From contig CALUZH010000020.1 of NCBI GenBank assembly GCA_944325255.1, forward strand, positions 1-61,183: a DNA stretch of 61,183 nt. The letters run 5' to 3'. Within the stretch, counting starts at the first letter, position 1. Every line of letters begins with the position of its first letter. A program made the position numbers and the translations under genes. This stretch comes from an uncultured Erysipelotrichaceae bacterium. Its GTDB lineage: Bacteria; Bacillota_I; Bacilli_A; Erysipelotrichales; Erysipelotrichaceae. The notes beneath the pieces were generated by a model that was not told where the DNA came from, made no database searches, and saw only the letters and a program-made list of their open reading frames with translations. Shown one piece after another: positions 15,046 to 24,408 of the stretch.

Positions 15046-17524
15046 AAATAAGCAAGTTGTACTCGCTAATGATATTACTCGCAGTTTGGATGATATTATG
15101 TCCGACCGTTTTGGTCGTTATTCTAAATATATTATTCAAGAGCGGGCTTTGCCGGATGCCCGTGACGGTTTAAAACCAGTACAAAGAAGAATCTTATATG
15201 CGATGAACGAAGCCGGAAATACCTATGATAAGCCGCATCGTAAGAGTGCTAAAACGGTCGGTATCGTTATCGGTACCTATCATCCTCATGGCGATACTTC
15301 CGTCTATGATGCCATGGTGCGGATGTCTCAGGACTGGAAGATGAATTTGCCTTTAATTGACATGAAGGGCAATAACGGCGGTATTGATGATGACCCGCCG
15401 GCAGCCATGCGTTATACCGAGGCCCGTCTATCGCCTTATGCTGATTTATTGTTAGAAGATATCGACAAAGATACGGTAGCCATGACTAATAATTATGATG
15501 ATACGGAACTTGAGCCGACGGTTTTGCCGGCCAAATTTCCCTTATTGATGGTAAATGGGGCAACCGGTATTGCTTCCGGTTATGCTACTAATATCGCTCC
15601 GCATAATTTAGGAGAAATTATCGATGCTACAATTTATCGTTTATATCATCCCGATTGTTCGCTGGATGATCTTTTGGTCTTTGTGAAAGGTCCGGATTTC
15701 CCTACCGGCGGTATCGTCCAAGGCAAGGAAAATATTCGGGAGGTTTTTAAAACCGGCAAGGGCAAGGTCGTTGTACGCAGTAAATGCGATATTGTTTTGG
15801 GCAAAACTATTAATCAAATTGTCATAAGCGAGATACCTTATGAAGTAGTCAAGAAAAATCTTGTCAAGAAATTGGATGAGATTCGCTTAAATAAAGATAT
15901 AGAAGGTATTATCGATGTCCGTGATGAATCGGGAAGAGACGGTTTACGCATCGTCATTGATTTAAAGAAAGATATTGATGCTGCTCAGGTTCTCAACTAT
16001 TTTTATAAAAATACCGACTTGCAAATCAATTATGCCTACAATATGATTGCCATAGTCAATCATGCTCCGGTATTAATGAATCTTATAACGGCTCTTGATG
16101 CCTTCATTGAACACCGCAAAGAAGTATCAATCAATGCCTGCACCTATTTAAAAAATAAAAAAGAAGCACGAATTCATATTATTGAGGGTTTAATTAAGGC
16201 CATATCCATCCTCGATGATGTTTTGGCTATTATCCGTAGCAGCAAGGATAAGGAAGATGCCATAAAAAGACTTTGCGAAGCTTATCTTTTCACTAAAGCC
16301 CAAGCTGAAGCAATTGTCATGATGCGCTTATATCGACTTTCCAATACTGATATCACTATCCTAAAAAGTGAATATGCCTCTTTAGTTAAGGAAGTTGCCG
16401 AATTAACGGCTATATTATCATCCCCGGCTTTATTGAATCAAAAGATTATCAATGAATTAAATGATGTCAAAAAGCAATTTCCGACCCCGCGCAAGACGAA
16501 AGTCGAAGATGAAGTCAGTGACCTGGTGGTCAATAAAGAAGCGATGATTGCCAATGAGGAAGTCTTTATCTCCGTCAGCAAGGACGGCTATATTAAACGT
16601 TGTTCGATGCGGGCATATCAGGCTAATGAAGGAAGTCTTACATCCTTTAAGGAAGAAGATTGTCTTTTGGGCTTTACGACTTCACTGAGCCTTTATAATC
16701 TTTTACTTTTTACCGACCGGGGCAATTATGCCTATATTCCGATCTATGAACTTGCTGAAAGTAAGTGGAAGGACTTAGGACAGCACTTTTCGCATTATTT
16801 TAAGGTCGATGATGCCGAAAGGATCGTATCGGCGATGATAGTTGATAACTTCCAAAGTTTTGTCTATGTCGTTACGGTTACCGCCAAAGGGCTCATAAAA
16901 AAGACTCTATTGAATGAATTCAAGGTACAAAGATCGACTAAAACGATGACGGCAATGCGCTTAAAAGATGATGATCGCTTACTAAAAGCCTTTATTGCCC
17001 TTAAAGATGATAAATTTTTATTGGCTTCTTCCAAGGGCTACTATAACTACTATGCCGGTAGTGAGGTCGCTCCGTTAGCGACCAAGGCCATGGGTATTTA
17101 TGCCATGGATTTAAAAGATGATGTCTTGGCTGATGCCTTGGCAATTAATGAAAATGATGAAAGTTTATTAATTATGAGTGATAAGGGCAGCTTTAAGCGG
17201 ATTCGTTTAAATGAATTGCCGATGACTAATCGGCGTACCAAGGGTTTACGATTATATAAATGGATTAAGTCTAATCCGCATATGCTTAAAAAGATTATCT
17301 GCATCAAAGGTGATGAGACTTTATATGTCTATGATGGTAATTTACATCTTCTTCATGGCAAAGATGTGCCTTATATGTCTATTGACGCCACTTTTTCTTC
17401 GCCATTAAGTATAAAGATGCCGTTTTTTGCCTTTGGGGAGAAGGACTTTGTTAAGGTACCGTTTGTGGAATTTCCCCAAGATGAGGCTTTGGAAAAAACA
17501 GATGATCAATTGACCCTGTTTTGA
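15026..17524 (+). CDS. parC: DNA topoisomerase IV subunit A
   Basis: This DNA breakage-reunion subunit has about 832 residues. The active-site region reads RALPDARDGLKPVQRRIL...YHPHGDTSVYDAMVRM, with the catalytic tyrosine in AAMRYTEARLS. A coiled-coil region and a C-terminal beta-pinwheel follow (repeats such as DKGSFKRIRLNELPMTNRRTKG). The pinwheel lacks a clear GyrA box (QRRGGKG), supporting ParC. The likely start is TTG at 15026, inside the parE end, with GGAGGAAG upstream; another in-frame TTG at 14984 has no such site. Confidence 0.92.
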   Translation: MKKTADKNKQVVLANDITRSLDDIMSDRFGRYSKYIIQERALPDARDGLKPVQRRILYAMNEAGNTYDKPHRKSAKTVGIVIGTYHPHGDTSVYDAMVRMSQDWKMNLPLIDMKGNNGGIDDDPPAAMRYTEARLSPYADLLLEDIDKDTVAMTNNYDDTELEPTVLPAKFPLLMVNGATGIASGYATNIAPHNLGEIIDATIYRLYHPDCSLDDLLVFVKGPDFPTGGIVQGKENIREVFKTGKGKVVVRSKCDIVLGKTINQIVISEIPYEVVKKNLVKKLDEIRLNKDIEGIIDVRDESGRDGLRIVIDLKKDIDAAQVLNYFYKNTDLQINYAYNMIAIVNHAPVLMNLITALDAFIEHRKEVSINACTYLKNKKEARIHIIEGLIKAISILDDVLAIIRSSKDKEDAIKRLCEAYLFTKAQAEAIVMMRLYRLSNTDITILKSEYASLVKEVAELTAILSSPALLNQKIINELNDVKKQFPTPRKTKVEDEVSDLVVNKEAMIANEEVFISVSKDGYIKRCSMRAYQANEGSLTSFKEEDCLLGFTTSLSLYNLLLFTDRGNYAYIPIYELAESKWKDLGQHFSHYFKVDDAERIVSAMIVDNFQSFVYVVTVTAKGLIKKTLLNEFKVQRSTKTMTAMRLKDDDRLLKAFIALKDDKFLLASSKGYYNYYAGSEVAPLATKAMGIYAMDLKDDVLADALAINENDESLLIMSDKGSFKRIRLNELPMTNRRTKGLRLYKWIKSNPHMLKKIICIKGDETLYVYDGNLHLLHGKDVPYMSIDATFSSPLSIKMPFFAFGEKDFVKVPFVEFPQDEALEKTDDQLTLF

Positions 17525-17542
17525 TATGCAAGGAGACTTTAG

Positions 17543-18028
17543 ATGAGTATTTTTAAACCTGATAGATTTCTGAAACATTATCGGGACCTTGATCTTGATG
17601 TTTTAAAAGAAGAGGGGGTCAGTCATATCTTTATGGATATTGATAATACTTTGGCACCTTATTATGAAAAAACTGCCGATAAGGAAGCCAGGGATTTTAT
17701 TCATAAACTTCAAAATGCCGGTTTTGTGATTGTTTTGGTATCAAATAATAAGCAAGAACGGGTTAAGACCTTTGCCGATTCTTTAAAATTGCCATATCGA
17801 TATTTTGCCTTAAAGCCCTTGCCGTTTACTTACCGGAGCTTGTTAAAAAAATATGGCATTAAGAAAAGCCGGGCCATATGTATCGGCGATCAGCTTTTGA
17901 CCGATGTCTTAGGTGCTCACTTTGCGGGCATCAGAGTCTTTTTAACCAAGCCTTTGGTTGACAAAGATTCGTTTTCAACCCGCATCAATCGGCGCATTGA
18001 AAAATTAATCATGAGGAATTGGCAATGA
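17543..18028 (+). CDS. yqeG: HAD-family phosphatase YqeG
   Basis: This is a haloacid dehalogenase superfamily phosphatase of 161 residues (YqeG, HAD subclass IIIA). It has motif I FMDIDNTLAP (about 31-40), motif II VLVSNNKQERV and motif III IGDQLLTDVLGA. It heads the conserved yqeG-yqeH cluster linked to ribosome biogenesis in Bacillota. A strong ribosome binding site (AAGGAGAC) precedes the ATG. The natural substrate is not established; phosphatidylglycerophosphate has been proposed for relatives. Confidence 0.92.
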   Translation: MSIFKPDRFLKHYRDLDLDVLKEEGVSHIFMDIDNTLAPYYEKTADKEARDFIHKLQNAGFVIVLVSNNKQERVKTFADSLKLPYRYFALKPLPFTYRSLLKKYGIKKSRAICIGDQLLTDVLGAHFAGIRVFLTKPLVDKDSFSTRINRRIEKLIMRNWQ

Positions 18029-19056
18029 AAAAATGTTTAGGTTGCGGTATTAGTTTGCAAGTTGATAATCCCGATGCTCCGGGATATGTAAAATCTTTAG
18101 ATCAGGATTATTGCCGTCGTTGTTTCCGTTTGGCACACTATGGCGATCTGACTCTGGATTTGCGCGATGCGATTGATCCTGATGCCTTAATTGCGGAAAT
18201 TAAAAAACATACGGATGCTGCCATCGTTCTTATTATGGATATCTTGCATATTTCAAGTGATGTTCATTATAAGTTATTTCAAGCATTTAAGGATCGACCG
18301 CTTTTTATTATCATCAATAAAATTGATCTTTTGCCGGATAATAGTAATTTTGCCAAAATCGAAACTTATATCCTTGATGAACTGAAAAAAATGGCTAAGG
18401 GCAATGATATCCGTTCACTTATTTTGACAAGTATTAAAGATCATCATTTAAATGACTTATTTTATGAAGAAATTGCGGCATCGCCATTTCGTAAATTTAT
18501 CTTTGCCGGTTTGGCCAATGCCGGCAAAAGCAGCATTATCAATAAACTTACCGGCTCTAAGAAATTGACTACTTCTTTTTATCCGGGCACAACTTTAGAC
18601 TTCAATGCCTTCCATTTGGAAAATTATACTTTCTATGATGCTCCGGGTATTTGTGATAGGGGCAGTATCTTGATGAACCTTGATAGCCGGCTCATTGAGG
18701 AAATATATCCTCTTAAGACTATAAAGCCGCTTGTTTATCAGCTATATAACAAGCAAAGCTTTTTTATCAATGATTTAATGCGCTTGGATGCTTATGTCAA
18801 AGATAGGGCAACAATTATCTTTTATTTTGATCCGCGGGTGCAGATTCATCGTACTAAATTAGCTAATGCCGATGATTATGAGCTTAAATATCCTTTGCAT
18901 AAGGATATAGAATATGACTTTAAAAGCTATAAAAATCTTGATAAGGAAGACTTAGCTATCAATGGAATGGGTTTTATTGGCTTTCATCACCTTGATTTGG
19001 TAAAATTGACTTTGCCAAATAAGGTTGAAGTCAAAAGAAGGAAGGGATTACTTTAA
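18025..19056 (+). CDS. yqeH: Circularly permuted ribosome-assembly GTPase YqeH
   Basis: This protein of 343 residues assists 30S ribosomal subunit assembly. It has an N-terminal zinc finger (CLGCGISLQ...PGYVKSL...CRRC), then the permuted GTPase with G4 NKIDLLPDN before the P-loop GLANAGKSSIINKLTG and G3 DAPGICD. A C-terminal domain would bind RNA or nucleic acid. The ATG at 18025 overlaps the yqeG stop by 4 bases and has GAGG upstream. An in-frame TTG two codons earlier is less likely. Confidence 0.94.
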   Translation: MKKCLGCGISLQVDNPDAPGYVKSLDQDYCRRCFRLAHYGDLTLDLRDAIDPDALIAEIKKHTDAAIVLIMDILHISSDVHYKLFQAFKDRPLFIIINKIDLLPDNSNFAKIETYILDELKKMAKGNDIRSLILTSIKDHHLNDLFYEEIAASPFRKFIFAGLANAGKSSIINKLTGSKKLTTSFYPGTTLDFNAFHLENYTFYDAPGICDRGSILMNLDSRLIEEIYPLKTIKPLVYQLYNKQSFFINDLMRLDAYVKDRATIIFYFDPRVQIHRTKLANADDYELKYPLHKDIEYDFKSYKNLDKEDLAINGMGFIGFHHLDLVKLTLPNKVEVKRRKGLL

Positions 19057-19343
19057 TGTTGAACGGTAAACAGAAACGTTATCTAAGATCTTTGGCCGTA
19101 AATGAAAAAGCCCTGGCTCAAATCGGCAAGGATGGTTTGAGCTATAATCTTTTTAATACCCTTGACAAGGCTTTGACGGCTCGTGAGCTTATTAAGGTTG
19201 CACTTTTAAAGACTGCACCTTTGGATATTAATGAAGCCGCTATTGAGCTGGCAGCCGCCTTAAATTGCGAGATTGTGCAAATTATCGGTCGGCATATCGT
19301 CTTATATCGTTTATCGAAAGCGGGAATTATTGATTTGCCATGA
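19056..19343 (+). CDS. yhbY: CRM-domain RNA-binding protein YhbY
   Basis: This protein of 95 residues is a single CRM (YhbY) domain: LNGKQKRYLRSLAVNEKA at the start and the basic GRHIVLYR near the end, where the family has the GxxG-type RNA-binding loop. It is thought to bind pre-50S particles. The start overlaps the yqeH stop. The neighbourhood (yqeH before, yqeK after) matches the conserved cluster without aroE, which sits between yqeH and yhbY in Bacillus. Confidence 0.92.
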   Translation: MLNGKQKRYLRSLAVNEKALAQIGKDGLSYNLFNTLDKALTARELIKVALLKTAPLDINEAAIELAAALNCEIVQIIGRHIVLYRLSKAGIIDLP

Positions 19344-20104
19344 AAATGCTTGTAGTGAAGGGCAACTTTGCACCCTTAAATCGTGGGGAAGTGGCGACCA
19401 TTAAAGATATCCATCAAAGACATAAAGATGCTTTGATTTATCTGATTCCTCCGCAAAATCGGACTTTTTATCGGATCTTAGAAAAGTTTTGCCAGCAGTT
19501 TAAATATTTAAAAATTGGGGATATTGAGGGTCTTGAAAAAATCGTTTTAGATCATGATATAGATTTTAATTTGGATAATTTTTATCAATTTTATGGCCGT
19601 GAGGACCTTCTTTGCGATAAGGATTTAATGCAGGAACTTTTAAAAAAGAAACTTTCTTTAAAACGTTTTAAGCATTCTCTTGGGGTTGCCGATACGGCTG
19701 TGACTTTAGCTAAGGTCTACCATTATCCGGTAGCTAAAGCCTATCTTGCCGGTCTTTTACATGATGTTGTCAAAGAAGAAGATATTGCTTATCTGGATGC
19801 TTATTTAAAGGCTTATGATCCGGAAAAGCTTGATGCCCCTATGGCGGTTAAGCACAGTTATGTGGCTAAGTATTATTTGCAAGAACATTTAAATTTATAT
19901 GATGCGGATATTTTAAATGCTATATATCATCATACTGACGGTACATCAGCGGCTATCTTGGCCCAAATTATTTATTTGGCCGATAAAAGGGAGCCGGGTC
20001 GGGGAATTGATGATGATATTTTGCCTTTGGCCTTTAATGATCTAGGCGCAGCATTTAATAAGCTTAAAATGAATATAAGGGAATATTTGTCAAAACATGA
20101 GTGA
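19340..20104 (+). CDS. yqeK: YqeK-type HD phosphohydrolase fused to a degenerate NadD-like domain
   Basis: The protein has 254 residues. The C-terminal part (about 105-254) is a YqeK HD domain with KRFKHSLGVADTA, LLHDVVKEED, VKHSYVAKYYLQ, IYHHTDG and YLADKREPGR, as in the Ap4A-hydrolysing family. The first 100 residues look like a shortened nicotinate-nucleotide adenylyltransferase: VKGNFAPLNRGEVATIKDI aligns with the GGxFDPxHxGH start of NadD, but both histidines of the HxGH motif are gone, and the region is about half of normal length. NadD activity is therefore unlikely. It overlaps yhbY by 4 bases and rsfS by 8. Confidence 0.82.
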   Translation: MKMLVVKGNFAPLNRGEVATIKDIHQRHKDALIYLIPPQNRTFYRILEKFCQQFKYLKIGDIEGLEKIVLDHDIDFNLDNFYQFYGREDLLCDKDLMQELLKKKLSLKRFKHSLGVADTAVTLAKVYHYPVAKAYLAGLLHDVVKEEDIAYLDAYLKAYDPEKLDAPMAVKHSYVAKYYLQEHLNLYDADILNAIYHHTDGTSAAILAQIIYLADKREPGRGIDDDILPLAFNDLGAAFNKLKMNIREYLSKHE

Positions 20105-20429
20105 TTTATTGAAACAGGTTTATGATGTGGTAGATGCCAAACAAGGCGATGACATAAGGGTCATCGATTTTCGCGGTCACAGTCCTTTTTTTGATTATAT
20201 GCTTATTGCCACAGCTCGTAACGAGCGTTTGGCCATGGCAATTATCGATGCGGTCGAAGACTTAGCTCTATCTTTGGGCTTAGAGGCGAAACATATTGAT
20301 AAAGTTAAAGATTCCAAGTGGTTTTTAATCGATCTGGGCGCAATAGTTGTTCATGTCTTTTATGACGGACAAAGGGAATATTATGATTTGGAGGGCTTAT
20401 GGAAGGATCTTGGCACTTTAAAGATGTAG
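20097..20429 (+). CDS. rsfS: Ribosomal silencing factor RsfS
   Basis: This protein of 110 residues is of the RsfS/Iojap family, which binds ribosomal protein uL14 and blocks subunit joining when nutrients are scarce. Typical phrases are SPFFDYMLIATARNERLAMAI, DSKWFLIDLGAIVVHVF and REYYDLEGLW at the end. It overlaps yqeK by 8 bases and the methyltransferase gene by 31, so the run is translationally coupled. Confidence 0.94.
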   Translation: MSDLLKQVYDVVDAKQGDDIRVIDFRGHSPFFDYMLIATARNERLAMAIIDAVEDLALSLGLEAKHIDKVKDSKWFLIDLGAIVVHVFYDGQREYYDLEGLWKDLGTLKM

Positions 20430-21103
20430 CTAATTATGCTTCGCTTTCCGCTTATTATGACGCTCTTTTGCAAGATGAGGAAAGCCTTAAGTATTGGCTT
20501 GATTATATTTTAAAGATTAAAGCCAAGGATGTTTTGGAGCTGGCTTCAGGTTCAGGTGTTATGGCCAAACGTTTAAAAGATCTAGGTTATCATGTGGTGG
20601 CATCGGATATCTCTCCGCAAATGAAGGATGTGGCTTTAAAACGTTTTGATGGTGATTATCGGCTTTTAGATATGACCGATTTTCATCTTGCCGAACGTTT
20701 TGACTTAATCCTTTGTCTTTGCGACAGTATTAATTATCTTGAACAAGATGAACTTGATAAAATGTTTGTCTGTGTATGGGAACATTTAAAAAGCGGAGGA
20801 ACGTTTTTATTTGATATGCATGATGAAAAACGTCTAAGTGAATTTAAAGAAGAATATATTGAAGAGGGCAGCGTTTTGAATACCGACTATCAATGGGCGA
20901 TTATAGCTGATGAAGATAATCGTCAGCTCTATGAGCGCTTTACTTTTTATCAAGATGACGGCATTGTGCAAGAACATCATGTCCAGAATATTTTTGATGT
21001 TGAATTAATTAAGAATAAAATGATGAAACAGGGTTTTGAAGTTAAAATAGTTAAAGATTTTATACCGGAAGAAAAAATATTATTTATGGGAGTTAAGAAA
21101 TGA
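20399..21103 (+). CDS. yqeM: Class I SAM-dependent methyltransferase (YqeM-like)
   Basis: This protein of 234 residues has a Rossmann methyltransferase fold. Motif I is VLELASGSGVMAKRL (about 47-61), followed by VVASDISPQMKDVA and LILCLCDSINYL. It occupies the yqeM place directly after rsfS. The substrate is unknown. The ATG at 20399 follows GGAGGG inside the rsfS end. The 3' end overlaps the next gene by 4 bases. Confidence 0.88.
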   Translation: MEGSWHFKDVANYASLSAYYDALLQDEESLKYWLDYILKIKAKDVLELASGSGVMAKRLKDLGYHVVASDISPQMKDVALKRFDGDYRLLDMTDFHLAERFDLILCLCDSINYLEQDELDKMFVCVWEHLKSGGTFLFDMHDEKRLSEFKEEYIEEGSVLNTDYQWAIIADEDNRQLYERFTFYQDDGIVQEHHVQNIFDVELIKNKMMKQGFEVKIVKDFIPEEKILFMGVKK

Positions 21104-21768
21104 TTGCGATTATTGCGGCGATGGATGAAGAAGTTGAAGCTTTTAAAGTTTTAATGCAGGATTTAAGAGAAGATGAATATGGTTTTTACTTAGGTACAAT
21201 TGCCGATAAAGAAGTGGTATTGGCCAAAAGCGGTATCGGCAAGGTTGGTGCGGCTATTGTGACGACAAGACTTATTGATTTTTATCATCCTAAACTTATT
21301 ATTAATATCGGTTGTGCGGGTGCTTTAAAAGAAGATATCGCTATTGGCGATATTGTAGTAGCCACTAAGGTAGCTCATCATGATATCGATGTTCCGGACT
21401 GGCCGAAAAGTTTTGAAGCGGAAAATATTGCTTATACTACGGCTTTAGAATTAATTGATATCATTAAGGAAATTAAGGATGATCATGTTCATGTTGGACC
21501 GATGGTCAGCGGTGACAGCTTTATTTGTAAGGCAAGTCAAACATCGGATATCCTTAAATATTTTCCTCAAGCCTTATGTGTTGAAATGGAAGCTGCAGCT
21601 GTCGGCCAATGCGCTACTTATTTCAAGGTCCCTTTTTTAATTTTAAGGGCGATTTCCGATATCGCGGTTGTTGACGGAAATGAAGCCGTCTATGAGCAAT
21701 TCTTTAAAGATGCAGCTATAAACAGTGCTCGTTTTACCTCAGACTTTATTAAGCGGGTAAACTTATGA
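21100..21768 (+). CDS. mtnN: 5'-methylthioadenosine / S-adenosylhomocysteine nucleosidase
   Basis: This protein of 222 residues cleaves adenine from methylthioadenosine and S-adenosylhomocysteine, recycling by-products of methyl transfer. Family motifs are IIAAMDEEVEAF at the N-terminus, INIGCAGALKEDIAIGDIVVA, VEMEAAAVGQ (substrate-binding Glu), and LRAISDIA with the catalytic Asp. The gene overlaps the methyltransferase gene before it and dnaD after it by 4 bases each. Confidence 0.93.
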   Translation: MIAIIAAMDEEVEAFKVLMQDLREDEYGFYLGTIADKEVVLAKSGIGKVGAAIVTTRLIDFYHPKLIINIGCAGALKEDIAIGDIVVATKVAHHDIDVPDWPKSFEAENIAYTTALELIDIIKEIKDDHVHVGPMVSGDSFICKASQTSDILKYFPQALCVEMEAAAVGQCATYFKVPFLILRAISDIAVVDGNEAVYEQFFKDAAINSARFTSDFIKRVNL

Positions 21769-22271
21769 ATACTATTTATAATAAGCCTTATTTCAATCGC
21801 CGTAATTGGCTTTTGGATAATGCACAAAATCTTGATTTATCACCGGCCGCCTTATTGCTTTGCTTATTATTAGATTATTGTAATGAATTCAATATCAATA
21901 TTAATTATGAACTTTTAAGCGCTAAATTAAAATGTGATAAAACGAAGGTCGATGCCTTGATTCAAGAGCTGGCCGCACATAATTATATACAGATATATGT
22001 CGGTGATAATGGCGTTAATTATGATATCAGCCGAATTTATGAGGCCCAGGCCGAAGCGGAACTGGATTATGCCGATGATATTTTCAAAGCCTTTGAAGAC
22101 AGCTTGAGTCGGCCGCTCAATCCAAATGAACTCCAAAAGCTTTCTGATTTTATCAATATATATTCGCCACAGGAAATAATGGCCGCTTTGCGCAGTGCTG
22201 ATGCCTATCGTAAAGTTTCTTTGCCTTATATTGAAAAGATATTGCGGAATAATCATGAATCCCAAAATTGA
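21765..22271 (+). CDS. dnaD: DnaD-like replication initiation protein
   Basis: This protein of 168 residues has a winged-helix N-terminal part (about 1-90; LSPAALLLCLLLDYCNEF...YELLSAKLKCDKTKVDALI). A short DnaD C-terminal domain follows (about 100-165; FKAFEDSLSRPLNPNELQKL...YIEKILRN). DnaD helps load the replicative helicase at the origin. It is shorter than Bacillus DnaD (about 230 residues) but shows both domains. The pairing with nth immediately downstream (17-base overlap) is the Bacillus order. Confidence 0.85.
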   Translation: MNTIYNKPYFNRRNWLLDNAQNLDLSPAALLLCLLLDYCNEFNININYELLSAKLKCDKTKVDALIQELAAHNYIQIYVGDNGVNYDISRIYEAQAEAELDYADDIFKAFEDSLSRPLNPNELQKLSDFINIYSPQEIMAALRSADAYRKVSLPYIEKILRNNHESQN

Positions 22272-22890
22272 TTTTATCATTAATGAATTAATCAAGCTTT
22301 ATCCTGATGCCCATTGCAGTTTGAACCACCGCAATGCTTTTGAACTTTTAATTGCCGTAGTTTTAAGTGCTCAAACTACCGATGAGCGGGTTAATCAAGT
22401 AACACCGACCCTTTTTGCCCGCTATCCGGATGCTCTAGCCATGTCTTTGGCTAATGTTGATGAGGTGGCAAAGATTATTCATTCAATCGGTCTTTATCGT
22501 AATAAAAGCCGAAATGTCGTTATTTTATCAAAGGATATCCAGGAGCGTTTTAAGGGAGAAGTCCCTTCTAAGCGTCATGAGCTTATGTCTTTGCCGGGAG
22601 TCGGCAAAAAGACGGCCAATGTCGTTTTGGCTGATGCCTTTAATATTCCGGCGATGGCTGTCGATACCCATGTTTCGCGGATTGCCAAAAGATTGGGACT
22701 AGCTAAATATGATGATGATGTCTTGAATATTGAAGCTAAGCTTTGCCGCAAAATCCCCCGTCATCTTTGGATAAGGATGCATCATACAATGATTTATTTT
22801 GGCCGTTATATGTGCCATTCTTTAAATCCGAATTGTAACGAATGTCCTTTTAAACATCTGTGCAAACGTCAAAAATATGAGAAAAAATAA
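22255..22890 (+). CDS. nth: Endonuclease III
   Basis: This base-excision DNA glycosylase/AP lyase has 211 residues. It has the helix-hairpin-helix LPGVGKKTANVVLADAF with the catalytic Lys, followed by the Asp in AVDTHVSRIAKRLG. The [4Fe-4S] cluster motif near the C-terminus is C-x6-C-x2-C-x5-C (MCHSLNPNCNECPFKHLC). The start is the ATG giving MNPKIDFIINEL; the longer frame upstream lies inside dnaD. A bidirectional terminator follows. Confidence 0.94.
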   Translation: MNPKIDFIINELIKLYPDAHCSLNHRNAFELLIAVVLSAQTTDERVNQVTPTLFARYPDALAMSLANVDEVAKIIHSIGLYRNKSRNVVILSKDIQERFKGEVPSKRHELMSLPGVGKKTANVVLADAFNIPAMAVDTHVSRIAKRLGLAKYDDDVLNIEAKLCRKIPRHLWIRMHHTMIYFGRYMCHSLNPNCNECPFKHLCKRQKYEKK

Positions 22891-22918
22891 AGATTGGGCA
22901 AATAAGCCCAATCTTTAA
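22889..22918. terminator. Bidirectional terminator nth / DUF1846 gene
   Basis: AAAGATTGGGC / GCCCAATCTTT (11 bp, perfect) with a six-base loop lies between converging genes. The A-rich and T-rich sides allow it to work on either strand. Confidence 0.88.
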
Positions 22919-24396
22919 CGTTTATGATAGAGTTTTTTATATTGATATGTCGGATCCTGTGATACATGCATACCCAATTTTTTAAAAGTTCCTAAGTCTA
23001 CAGCTGATAAAATAACTGTTGAATGGACTTCACAATCTTTAAGTTCGACCAAGGCATCCATCGCTTTACGGCAGAGTTCGGACGATTTGGATTCAATGGC
23101 TAGGGCGATGAGGGTTTCATCGGTATGCAAGCGCGGATTATGTCCTTTTAAATGAAGGGTTTTAAGTTCCTGTATGGGTTCAAGGATTTCGCTGGATAAA
23201 AGTTTGATATCCGGTAAACCGGCGATAGCTTTTAAAGCATTTAATAAGCAAGCTGAGGAGGCACCCATTAATTTTGATGTTTTACCGGTGATAATCCGTC
23301 CATCACTTAGTTCGATGGCTACGGCCGGTTCTTTGGTTTTTTCGGCCACTTCGTTGGCGGCGCTTGCTACCTTGCGATAATTTTTGTCGACTCCCGCTTT
23401 CAACATTATCGTTTCTATTTTATTTAAGGCCTCTTCCGGCATGTCTTCTTTACGGACGGCCACTTGGGTATCAAAGTAACGGCGGACGATTTCCTGTTTG
23501 GATGCTTCTTGGCATACTTCATCGTCGGTTATGCATTGGCCGATCATATTTACTCCCATATCGGTTGGCGATTTATATATTTGTTTGCCCATTACTTTGA
23601 TCAATAGATCATTCAATACCGGGAAGACTTCGACATCACGATTGTAGTTGGTAGCGACCGCTCCATAATTTTCTAAATGGAAGGGATCGATCATATTGAC
23701 ATCATCCAAATCGATAGTTGCCGCTTCATAAGCTAAATTAATCGGATGATTTAAGGACAGATTCCAAACCGGAAAGGTTTCGTATTTGGCATAGCCGGCT
23801 TGAATGCCGTGCATATTATCATGATACATTTGTGAAAGACAGGTTGCCATTTTACCGCTTCCCGGTCCCGGTGCGGTAACGACCACTAATTCTCGCGAAG
23901 TCTCGATATAGTCATTTTTACCAAAACCATCTTTGGAAAGAATCAAATTGACATCGCTAGGGTAGTTGGGGATGGCATAATGATAAGCCACCTTGATATT
24001 ATATCGTTCCAATTTTCTTTTAAGTTTTTGCGCTTCGGATTGTTTATTATAACGGGTAATGATGACGCTTCCGACATATAATCCGGCTTCTCTGAAGGCA
24101 TCGATTAAACGGAAAAGATCTTGGATATAGGTGATGCCCAAATCGCCGCGAACCTTATTTTTGCAGATGTGCTCGGCATTGATTACAAGCATCATCTCAA
24201 CCTTGTCTTTCATATGCAACAGCATCTTGATTTTACTGTCGGGTGCAAAACCGGGAATGACACGGGAAGCGTGATAATCATCAAAGAGCTTGCCACCGAA
24301 TTCCAAATAGAGCTTATTAAAACGGGAAATACGTTTTATGATTTTTTCGGATTGTTGCTTAATATACTTATCGTTATCAAAACCTATTTTATGCAT
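22915..24396 (-). CDS. DUF1846-family protein
   Basis: The protein has 493 residues and matches the DUF1846 family in length and phrases: GFDNDKYIKQQSEKIIKRIS at the start, VVTAPGPGSGKMATCLSQMYHD with a possible nucleotide-binding loop (about 172-193), and FPVWNLSLNHPINLAYEAATIDLDD. The function is not established; structures of relatives suggest a nucleotide-binding fold. A good ribosome binding site (AAAGGAGA) precedes the ATG. It follows the CofE-like gene by 12 bases and shares its promoter, divergent from the hydrogenase operon. Confidence 0.88.
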   Translation of the reverse strand: MHKIGFDNDKYIKQQSEKIIKRISRFNKLYLEFGGKLFDDYHASRVIPGFAPDSKIKMLLHMKDKVEMMLVINAEHICKNKVRGDLGITYIQDLFRLIDAFREAGLYVGSVIITRYNKQSEAQKLKRKLERYNIKVAYHYAIPNYPSDVNLILSKDGFGKNDYIETSRELVVVTAPGPGSGKMATCLSQMYHDNMHGIQAGYAKYETFPVWNLSLNHPINLAYEAATIDLDDVNMIDPFHLENYGAVATNYNRDVEVFPVLNDLLIKVMGKQIYKSPTDMGVNMIGQCITDDEVCQEASKQEIVRRYFDTQVAVRKEDMPEEALNKIETIMLKAGVDKNYRKVASAANEVAEKTKEPAVAIELSDGRIITGKTSKLMGASSACLLNALKAIAGLPDIKLLSSEILEPIQELKTLHLKGHNPRLHTDETLIALAIESKSSELCRKAMDALVELKDCEVHSTVILSAVDLGTFKKLGMHVSQDPTYQYKKLYHKR

Positions 24397-24408
24397 AGCT
24401 GGTCTCCT

